Below are positions 32,774-38,830 of a stretch of 38,830 nucleotides of DNA, piece by piece. Source of the stretch: Nitrososphaerota archaeon (GTDB lineage: Archaea; Thermoproteota; Nitrososphaeria; Nitrososphaerales; CADDZS01). Every line of letters starts with the position of its first letter. Position 1 is the first letter of the stretch. A program made the position numbers and the translations under genes. The stretch spans positions 1 to 38,830 of the forward strand of contig JAJPHP010000036.1 of assembly GCA_021325255.1 (NCBI GenBank), in the 5' to 3' direction. The notes beneath the pieces are model-generated. The model worked only from the letters and a program-made list of their open reading frames with translations. It did no database searches and was not told the origin of the DNA.

Positions 32774-33679
32774 GTGATGATGTACGCTGCCACCGCAGTT
32801 GCAGAGATCAAATCGAAGGTCGCCCAAAGCGTTGAGCGAATTCGCAAAGAGTCTGAGAGGTCTCCAAAGCTCGTTGCCCTACTCATCGGCGACGATCCGG
32901 TTTCAAGGACCTATGTAGATCTGAAGAGAAAGGATTGCGCCGAGGTCGGAATCACCTCTGAGGTAATTGACCTGAGCTCATACTCGAAGGAAGAAATGCC
33001 ATCAAAGGTTGTTGAAACGCTTACAACTCTTAACGCGGATTCATCAGTCAACGCCATAATCCCTCAGATGCCCTTCGACGGCAAAGTGGGAGAGGAACTC
33101 GTGTTTTCTACCCTTAGCCCGGACAAGGATGTTGATGGCTTGACGCCTTACAGTCTGGGCAAGCTTGTGCGCAGAGAATATACGCTAGAAGGGTCGCTTC
33201 TGCCCTGCACCCCGAAAGGAGTAGTTCTTCTAGCAAGGCACTATGGTGTACCGATCGCAGGGTCGGACGTTGCTATAGTCGGGCGAAGCGTTCTCGTAGG
33301 CGAGCCCGTAAGAAAATTGTTCCAAGACTTGAACGCGACATCGACCTGTTACCATACTGGCTCAAAACGGCTCATAGAAAGACTACGCGAAGCGGACATC
33401 GTGGTCGCTGCCAGTGGCAGGCCTCCAGAGTTGTTTGGAAGCTCGGGTTTCAGACTTTCCGGAAAGATGGTGAAGGAAGGCTGCTCGGTGTTTTCCGTTG
33501 GAGTGAGGAGAGATCCAAAGGCGGAAAAAATGCTCTTTGACATTGAGATATCAACGCTAAAAGGCAAGTGCGCGTTCCTGACACCGAATACAGGAGGAGT
33601 GGGTGCGATGACCCGGGCCTGCCTCCTTCAGAACACGGTTATCGCAACTGAAATTCAGATGCGAAAGAATGCGGATTAG
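32774..33679 (+). CDS. folD: Bifunctional methylenetetrahydrofolate dehydrogenase/cyclohydrolase
   Basis: The 301-residue FolD interconverts methylene-, methenyl- and 10-formyl-tetrahydrofolate. Signatures: TYVDLKRKDCAEVGI (the catalytic Lys region), IPQMPFDG, DKDVDGLTPYSLGKL, LPCTPKGVVLLARHYG, the NAD(P) loop AIVGRSVLVGEPV and TPNTGGVGAMTRACLL near the end. It feeds formyl groups to PurN and sits two steps from the MetF-like enzyme at 11 kb. The start is GTG 32774, with ATGs two and three codons later. Its stop overlaps the stop of the convergent purQ by 4 bp. Confidence 0.95.
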   Translation: MMMYAATAVAEIKSKVAQSVERIRKESERSPKLVALLIGDDPVSRTYVDLKRKDCAEVGITSEVIDLSSYSKEEMPSKVVETLTTLNADSSVNAIIPQMPFDGKVGEELVFSTLSPDKDVDGLTPYSLGKLVRREYTLEGSLLPCTPKGVVLLARHYGVPIAGSDVAIVGRSVLVGEPVRKLFQDLNATSTCYHTGSKRLIERLREADIVVAASGRPPELFGSSGFRLSGKMVKEGCSVFSVGVRRDPKAEKMLFDIEISTLKGKCAFLTPNTGGVGAMTRACLLQNTVIATEIQMRKNAD

Positions 33680-34557
33680 CCTCGAGTCAGACCCTTTTCA
33701 ATATAATCAAGCATGGATTCAAAGATCGCCCGGCCATCGCCGTACGTCGGACGATTGCTTGGGCTCGAGGTCCAGTCCGGAAGCTGATACCACCAGTAGG
33801 CGTCTTCCGGATGAGGCATGAGTCCGAAGATCGTCCCCGAGGGACTGCACACCCCAGCGATGTCCATTGTGGAACCGTTCGGGTTTTCAGGGTATGAACC
33901 GTGCGCAAGCTTTCCTACGCCATCAGAGTACTGGAAAACGACCTGATTATTTTCAATCAACTTCTTCAAAGTTTCATCACTCTCCACAACGAATCTCCCC
34001 TCTCCGTGGGCGACCGGGAACCTGACAACATCGCTTGCCATTGTTGTAAACACACATTTGGATTGAAGGTTCTTCTTCACGTAGGCCCATCGACACTCGA
34101 AACGCCCGGACTCGTTCCCCGCAAGCGCTGCTCGTTGAGGCTCATCGAATCGCTCAAAACCCGGAAGCAGCCCGGTCTCCACCAACACCTGAAATCCGTT
34201 GCAGATTCCAAGAATCGGTTTTCCAGAGTCGGCGAACTGCCGAAGGTCCTCCTTCATGAACGATTGCAACCTCTTCGCCCATATTGCTCCCGCCCTAACA
34301 TAGTCGCCGTAGGCAAACCCGCCGGGAAAGATCAGGCCGTTGTATGTTCCAAGGTTCCTCCTCCTTAAGATGTCGTTGAGGTGAACCACCTCGACATTTA
34401 CTCCGAGGTCCTCGAGGCATCTGGCAGCGTCTATGTCACGGTTAGTACCGCCGACGCGCATCACGCAGATTTTGATTTTTGACCTTTCCAATTTCGAAAC
34501 AACCCATGCGCGCCTAAATGCAATCTGGATCAGCTTTTGGATAAGGACCTGCTCCAA
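33676..34557 (-). CDS. purQ: FGAM synthase, glutaminase subunit
   Basis: The 293-residue class I glutamine amidotransferase supplies ammonia to PurL for FGAM synthesis. Seen: GGTNRDIDAARCLEDLG, FPGGFAYGDYVRAGAIW, the nucleophile elbow PILGICNGFQVLVETGLLPG, and the catalytic MPHPEDAYWW near the C-terminus. The frame overlaps purL by 28 bp from a TTG at 34557; the family N-terminus (KIKICVMRVGGTN) argues for a later TTG at 34491, and I keep the longer form as uncertain. It is the last gene of purS-purL-purQ. Its stop overlaps that of folD on the other strand. Confidence 0.94.
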   Translation of the reverse strand: MEQVLIQKLIQIAFRRAWVVSKLERSKIKICVMRVGGTNRDIDAARCLEDLGVNVEVVHLNDILRRRNLGTYNGLIFPGGFAYGDYVRAGAIWAKRLQSFMKEDLRQFADSGKPILGICNGFQVLVETGLLPGFERFDEPQRAALAGNESGRFECRWAYVKKNLQSKCVFTTMASDVVRFPVAHGEGRFVVESDETLKKLIENNQVVFQYSDGVGKLAHGSYPENPNGSTMDIAGVCSPSGTIFGLMPHPEDAYWWYQLPDWTSSPSNRPTYGDGRAIFESMLDYIEKGLTRG

Positions 34558-36884
34558 GCCCCGAAAGCATCCTCCGTGAGAACACTGACGGCATTCTGCC
34601 CGCGCTTGTCTTTGATCGCTATCACGCCCTTCGCAGTCACTCTTCCGACTCGAACAAATGGGAAACCTTTCATTGTCTTTTCGATTTTCTCCTCTCCTTC
34701 ACCTTTTCCCACTTCTACGAGGAACCTGGAGTTCGATTCTGAGAATAGGAACTCTGCAACGGTTGACTTTGCGTCGCGTTCCAGATCGATGGAACTCAAA
34801 GTCAATTCTGCTCCAAGGGCACGAGCAAAACACATCTCTGCTAGTGCGACTGCTATTCCTCCCTGTGAAACATCGTGGCAGGAGATGATTCCCCCTTGGT
34901 CCATGGCTCTATTCACTGCGCGATACAGGTTGGCTGCGCGACTTGGATCAAGTTTTGGCACAGCGCCTCCCTTGAGTCCCTTCAGCCTATAGTATTCCGA
35001 ACCTGCGAGCTCCGCCTTTGTCTCACCAATCAGATAAATTGCATTCTCATCACGCTTGAAATCAGCCGTGACGCACCTAGAAATCTCCGGCACCAACCCG
35101 AGCGCGGTAATGAGAAGCGTCGGAGGAATCTCGCCCAGGGGGGTTTCATTATACAGACTATCTTTTCCTGACACAAACGGTGTCCCAAAGGCCGTAGCAA
35201 CATCGTAACACGAGCGAGCCGCCCTAACTAGTCCAGCTAGGTTCTGCTTACTCCTCACGGGGTCGCCCCACGCAAAGTTATCGAGTAGCGCGATCCTTCT
35301 TCCGCCGACGGCAACGTTGTTTCTGACGGCCTCGTCTATCGCGGTCGCAGCCATCCAGTAGGTATCAATCGCGCCGAGCGCGGGGCTGAGCCCACAGGAG
35401 ATTGCGAGTCCCTTGTTGGAGTTAGGGACGGGCTTTAGGACTGCAGCATCGTTTGGTCCCGAGTTTGGATATTGGAAGGGTTTCACTACCGTATTCCCCT
35501 TCACTTCGTGATCGTAGGTCCTGACAATTCCTTCTCTGCTTGAGATGTTCGGGCTCGCGAGCAACGCGATGAGGTCCTCCGATAGGTTTGTTGAGTTTTG
35601 AAAATTTCTCGGATAAACCGCAGGAGACTCCTTGCGAGCCTCCGCGATCTTTATCGCAAGTCCCGCGTCAAGTGCAGGAAGTGGTGGAGAAAAGAGAAAG
35701 TCAAGATCAAGCCTAGCAAGTTCCCCTTCTCTGTCTCTTATCACAACATCGTTTCCGGGAACGAGCTTTCCCATCGCGCTGGCTTCAATCTCCTCCCTTT
35801 CGAAGATGGAAAGCACTTTTGCAAGGGTCGCCTCAGGAACCACGACGAGCATCCTTTCTTGCGTCTCGGAGATCCAGATTTCCCATGGCTCAAGATCGTG
35901 TGACTTTAGCGGAACACTAGCGATGTCCACGTCTGCACCGCATTTAAACGCCCGTGCAGTCTCGCACACCGCGGACGACAGGCCGCCGCCTCCCAAATCG
36001 GTAATCGCAGAAGCAAGATGTCTGTCTGCGATTTCAAGCACAGCCCTTTTCAGTCGCTCTTCGACTATTGGATCTGGTATCTGAACCGCCGAGCGTAGCT
36101 TGTCCGTATCTCCCGCAATCTTGTCGGAAGCGAAATTCACCCCGTGTATACCGTCCCTTCCGGTTCTAGAACCAGCGATGACAAGCACGTCACCCTGCTT
36201 GGCGGTCTTTGCATAATTTCTGTTCTTAAGTAGGCCGATGCAGCCGCAAAACACTAACGTGTATCCCGAAAAGCCGTTGTCAAAGTAGATCGCTCCGTTG
36301 ACGGTAGGGATTCCCACGTTGTTGCCGTAGCTGCCAATTCCCGCTACGACCCCGTTCAGAAGGTATCTCGCGTGCTTGATTCCCGCAGGAAGCTTAGAGT
36401 ACGGATAGTCGAGCTGACCAAAGCACAGGACGTCGGTGTTTGCAATGGGTTCGGCCCAGACCCCGAGAACGTCTCGAATCACCCCTCCGACTCCTGTTGC
36501 CGCTCCGCCAAAGGGGTCTATTGCGCTCGGGTGGTTGTGAGTTTCGACTTTTGCCGCAATCGAGTAGGTTTCCTCGAATTTTATGATTCCGGCGTTATCG
36601 GAGAAAGAAGAAATCACCCAGTTAGGCTGGATCGCTTCAGTTGCGGCCTTGATGTAGGACTTGAACAGTCCTGCGATGCTTTCCCTTCCGATTTTGATCT
36701 GAGTCTTGAAGATCTTGTGATAGCAGTGTTCGGACCAGGTCTGGCCGATAGTCTGAAGCTCAAGTTGAGTGGGCTCCCTCTTCAGCCTCCTGAAGTGGTT
36801 TCTCACATGCGAAACCTCGGCCTGGCTTAGGCCGGTGCCCAGTCTTCTACAAAGCTGGTAAGCTTTCTTCTCATCAACGCGCAT
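34530..36884 (-). CDS. purL: FGAM synthase, large ATP-dependent subunit (archaeal small PurL)
   Basis: This protein of 784 residues is the catalytic subunit of the three-part FGAM synthase. Features: QTWSEHCYHKIFKT, VETHNHPSAIDPFGGAATGVGGVIRD, DLGGGGLSSAVCETA, WISETQERMLVVV, and the second half with AIDEAVRNNVAVGG, GTPFVSGKDSLYNE and ISCHDVSQGGIAVALAEM. The size fits the form that works with separate PurQ and PurS. The frame opens at TTG 36908, overlapping purS, but the ATG at 36884, 4 bp after the purS stop, gives a natural start (MRVDEKKAYQL) and is chosen. It forms an operon with purS and purQ. Confidence 0.95.
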   Translation of the reverse strand: MRVDEKKAYQLCRRLGTGLSQAEVSHVRNHFRRLKREPTQLELQTIGQTWSEHCYHKIFKTQIKIGRESIAGLFKSYIKAATEAIQPNWVISSFSDNAGIIKFEETYSIAAKVETHNHPSAIDPFGGAATGVGGVIRDVLGVWAEPIANTDVLCFGQLDYPYSKLPAGIKHARYLLNGVVAGIGSYGNNVGIPTVNGAIYFDNGFSGYTLVFCGCIGLLKNRNYAKTAKQGDVLVIAGSRTGRDGIHGVNFASDKIAGDTDKLRSAVQIPDPIVEERLKRAVLEIADRHLASAITDLGGGGLSSAVCETARAFKCGADVDIASVPLKSHDLEPWEIWISETQERMLVVVPEATLAKVLSIFEREEIEASAMGKLVPGNDVVIRDREGELARLDLDFLFSPPLPALDAGLAIKIAEARKESPAVYPRNFQNSTNLSEDLIALLASPNISSREGIVRTYDHEVKGNTVVKPFQYPNSGPNDAAVLKPVPNSNKGLAISCGLSPALGAIDTYWMAATAIDEAVRNNVAVGGRRIALLDNFAWGDPVRSKQNLAGLVRAARSCYDVATAFGTPFVSGKDSLYNETPLGEIPPTLLITALGLVPEISRCVTADFKRDENAIYLIGETKAELAGSEYYRLKGLKGGAVPKLDPSRAANLYRAVNRAMDQGGIISCHDVSQGGIAVALAEMCFARALGAELTLSSIDLERDAKSTVAEFLFSESNSRFLVEVGKGEGEEKIEKTMKGFPFVRVGRVTAKGVIAIKDKRGQNAVSVLTEDAFGAWSRSLSKS

Positions 36885-36888
36885 TAAC

Positions 36889-37158
36889 TCAAGGCTTTGC
36901 CGCTGCATTTTCAGCCTGTTCTACCTCAATTGAGTAGTTGTCCTTGACCGGATTGACAAGGAGTCGCGAACACATTGTCTTTGCAATCGATTCCGCCTCC
37001 TTCTTTGATTCGGCGTTGAGCAAGATCTCGTATATTCTGTATGTTTTCGCGGTTTCGATTTGAAAATTCAAGTCAATCAAGGACTTTTTGATAGTCTCTG
37101 ATTCAGGATCGACCAATTCTTTCCTTGGCCTGACAGAGATTCTAGCATTGAACATCAA
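36889..37158 (-). CDS. purS: FGAM synthase subunit PurS
   Basis: The 89-residue PurS bridges PurL and PurQ. It shows FNARISVRPRKELVDPESETI, then IYEILLNAESKKEAESIAKTMCSRLLVNPVKDNYSIEV, the classic pattern, with a short extra Ala/Lys tail. The ATG at 37158 fits. It is the first gene of purS-purL-purQ. Two TATA-like sequences lie upstream on the minus strand at 37205-37214 and 37273-37283. Confidence 0.94.
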   Translation of the reverse strand: MMFNARISVRPRKELVDPESETIKKSLIDLNFQIETAKTYRIYEILLNAESKKEAESIAKTMCSRLLVNPVKDNYSIEVEQAENAAAKP

Positions 37159-37204
37159 AGCCTTGAATTACGCCTTCTCCCGACGCTTTCTTCTTTGCCT
37201 CGTT

Positions 37205-37283
37205 CGATATAGCTTCATGCGAAACCAAAACATTCATCGACTATTTCGTGATGGATTTATGGAAAAATAGTAGGATATAATTT
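37205..37283 (-). promoter_or_regulatory. Two candidate TATA boxes of the purSLQ operon
   Basis: On the minus strand, AGCTATATCG (37205-37214) predicts a start near 37185, giving a leader of about 27 nt before purS, and AAATTATATCC (37273-37283) predicts a start near 37250. The rest of the 285-bp gap between purS and purM shows no gene. Confidence 0.45.
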
Positions 37284-37443
37284 AGCTGCGCAGAGCCCCG
37301 ATCCTTACGCGCATTGGAAAACGAGTTATGAACGCTCGCAATATATTCCCTTCTGTCAACGCTCTGGCCTTCCACATCGCAACTTCATATCATCTCAATT
37401 TGAAAACATGGTCACTTGGACTTGCGATTCATTTTCGTGTTCG

Positions 37444-38676
37444 CTAGCGGAAGACGATCGTCTCGCCGTCCTTCCCGGCTCCCTCGAGCAAGATGGAACG
37501 ATTGGGTGTCACCGTGCCGATACGTCTTGCAGGGAACCACCTTCTGAAGGAACTGACCACTGTTTCTTCCTGTTCTTTCGATACTACAACCGCAAATCCA
37601 AAACCCATATTGAACGTTCTAAACATCTCCTTGCGAGAAATCGGATGTTTTGATTCTTCAGCCGCTCCCTCTAAGAGCCTGTAGATGGACGGGAGAGGGC
37701 CTAACGAGTCAAACTTGAATCCAATTTCACCAACAGTGCGAGAGATTTTTCTTTGGAATTCGATGAGTCTTCCAAATTTGAAGAAACCATCGCCCGTAAT
37801 ATGAATTGCTGCTTTTATCCTCGATTTCTCCATCGCCTCTAGTAGCGGTCCCACGTAGATTCGTGTTGGTTCAAGCAGTTCGGCAATCAGCTTGCGCCCG
37901 AGCCCCGCTGGCCTCTCGTCGGGTTCATACACTCCACCCCAATTCTTCAGAAGGATTTTTCGAGCCAGAGTCAGGCCGTTGGAGTGGATGCCCGAACTTT
38001 CCATTGCAATTACAACGTCGCCCTTTGAAATCCTGCCATAAACGACATTCCCCCGATCAACGGTTCCCAGCACGGAGACGAAAATGTCGAAAGGCAGAGC
38101 ACTTCTCTTGTAGGGGGCATGCAAAATCTCGGCCACGTCGCCTGTCTCGCCTGAACAGAGTAATGCCCCCGAGAGTTTCGCTCCTTCCCTTACTCCAGCT
38201 ATGATTGAAGCAATCTTGCTTGGCTCAGATCTAGCAACATGAATTGCATCCGACATCAAGATCGGTTTCGCGCCTGATCTAATGACATCGTTAGCGGCCA
38301 TTGCAACTGCATCGATGCCGATGCTTCGGTAATCGCCCGCAAGCTCTGCCAGCAGCGTCTTGGTCCCGACACCTTCAATCTGAAGGTCGAGGTACGAGCG
38401 CGAACCTCTCTCGAATGGAAACACAAACCCAAAGGGAAGTTCAATTGGGGAACCCTGAGCGTAAGCGGTTGCCTCCTTGCCAATCAACGCAGAAATGCTC
38501 TTCCTTGATTTCTCGCGCATAGTACGGTCCACCCCGACTGAAGAATACGTCAGGGGCGGCCCAGAGAACTTTGAGTCGATGTCTGATTTGTTATCATGGG
38601 AAAAGTGTTGTGAGTAGTAACTTTGGCTCCCTTTCTTATCATCTCCTCTAGACAAATTAAGTTCCGACCGCCACAA
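37444..38676 (-). CDS. purM: Phosphoribosylformylglycinamidine cyclo-ligase (AIR synthetase)
   Basis: The ORF of 410 residues encodes PurM, which closes the imidazole ring of AIR from FGAM and ATP. The family pattern starts about residue 43 at LTYSSVGVDRT, then LDLQIEGVGTKTLLAEL, AMAANDVIRSGAKPILMSD, LSGALLCSGETGDVAEI, VIAMESSGIHSNGLTLARKIL, HITGDGFFKFGRLI and FNMGFGFAVVV. The usual DSH-type segment is SGETGDV here. About 42 residues precede the core, charged and Ser/Asp-rich, without similarity. The start is TTG 38676; a TTG seven codons later is an alternative. The upstream side is a transposase fragment ending at 38734, so the natural promoter or N-terminus may be disturbed. The gene is separated from purS by 285 bp. 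Confidence 0.9.
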   Translation of the reverse strand: MWRSELNLSRGDDKKGSQSYYSQHFSHDNKSDIDSKFSGPPLTYSSVGVDRTMREKSRKSISALIGKEATAYAQGSPIELPFGFVFPFERGSRSYLDLQIEGVGTKTLLAELAGDYRSIGIDAVAMAANDVIRSGAKPILMSDAIHVARSEPSKIASIIAGVREGAKLSGALLCSGETGDVAEILHAPYKRSALPFDIFVSVLGTVDRGNVVYGRISKGDVVIAMESSGIHSNGLTLARKILLKNWGGVYEPDERPAGLGRKLIAELLEPTRIYVGPLLEAMEKSRIKAAIHITGDGFFKFGRLIEFQRKISRTVGEIGFKFDSLGPLPSIYRLLEGAAEESKHPISRKEMFRTFNMGFGFAVVVSKEQEETVVSSFRRWFPARRIGTVTPNRSILLEGAGKDGETIVFR

Positions 38677-38733
38677 TCATGTTCCTATGATAGACTGGCT
38701 GATTACTGATCTTCTTACGAGGGGCGGGTACCG

Positions 38734-38829
38734 TCAAGATAAGGCTGATGGCACTCTCTCCTTGAATGTCTCATGAGGTCTTATGTGATTGTACCAGTAC
38801 GCGAATAGATGCAGGAATTTGGATATGCG
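38734..38829 (-). mobile_element. C-terminal end of an insertion-sequence transposase, cut by the window edge
   Basis: The minus strand from the window edge encodes 31 residues and a stop: RISKFLHLFAYWYNHIRPHE then TFKERVPSALS. The YWYNHIRPHETF segment is the hallmark C-terminus of DDE integrase-core transposases (compare YNxxRPHxxL). The element extends beyond the window. Its end must lie between 38734 and the purM start at 38676; no terminal inverted repeat can be confirmed without the other end. Confidence 0.75.
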
Positions 38830-38830
38830 C

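Noticed and set aside
1..38830. CRISPR array, rRNA or long direct repeats
   Set aside because: No regularly spaced repeats and no ribosomal RNA-like sequence were seen by eye; faint or diverged repeats could still be missed without an alignment tool.

Overview
The window looks archaeal and most likely comes from the Nitrososphaerota (Thaumarchaeota). Reasons: a P1/L12 stalk protein with the archaeal acidic tail, an archaeal S-adenosylmethionine synthetase, archaeal-type PheS/PheT/TrpS, an archaeal/eukaryotic-type phosphopantetheine adenylyltransferase, DUF1512, a methionine synthase split over separate genes, TATA boxes 20-30 nt before several starts (leaderless messages), and frequent GTG/TTG starts. 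No ammonia-oxidation gene lies in the window, so the sub-lineage (ammonia oxidiser or a non-oxidising soil relative) cannot be settled from it. No tRNA, rRNA or CRISPR array was recognised.

Layout. (1) 1-5.8 kb: the ribosomal stalk gene with a strong two-stem terminator, an unexplained structured intergenic stretch behind a good TATA box, then a small unknown protein, a Trm112-like protein, a hexapeptide acyltransferase, a GlcNAc-1-P transferase for lipid-linked glycans, an OB-fold protein, superoxide dismutase and a winged-helix regulator. (2) 5.8-12 kb: a methionine/SAM cycle cluster. SAM synthetase is divergent from three consecutive MetE-family genes (N-domain-like, zinc-site core, and a variant fused to a DUF4346-like domain), followed by a MetF-like gene. 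(3) 12-14.8 kb: a cobalt-type nitrile hydratase/thiocyanate hydrolase pair with rearranged subunits, a small KGG-repeat stress protein and a long non-coding stretch with hairpins. (4) 14.8-21.5 kb: trpS-pheS-pheT operon and divergent asnB. (5) 21.5-28.2 kb: a membrane protein, a membrane-anchored cupredoxin, a sulfite-oxidase-like Mo enzyme, a tiny unknown gene, 3-methyladenine glycosylase, a DUF1512 + zinc-ribbon pair, methionine aminopeptidase and CoaD. (6) 28.9-38.7 kb: purine synthesis, with purF-purD-purN-folD on the plus strand and purS-purL-purQ plus purM on the minus strand. The window ends inside a transposase gene that abuts the 5' side of purM.

How it fits together. FolD, MetF-like and PurN imply a folate-type one-carbon pool serving both IMP synthesis and methionine regeneration. 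The MetE cluster and SAM synthetase turn that into SAM, and a symmetric TATA element between them may co-regulate both. The least ordinary parts are the three-gene MetE/DUF4346/MetF group, the split-and-fused nitrile hydratase, the cupredoxin with Glu at the usual Met ligand position, and several structured intergenic elements with no assigned function.
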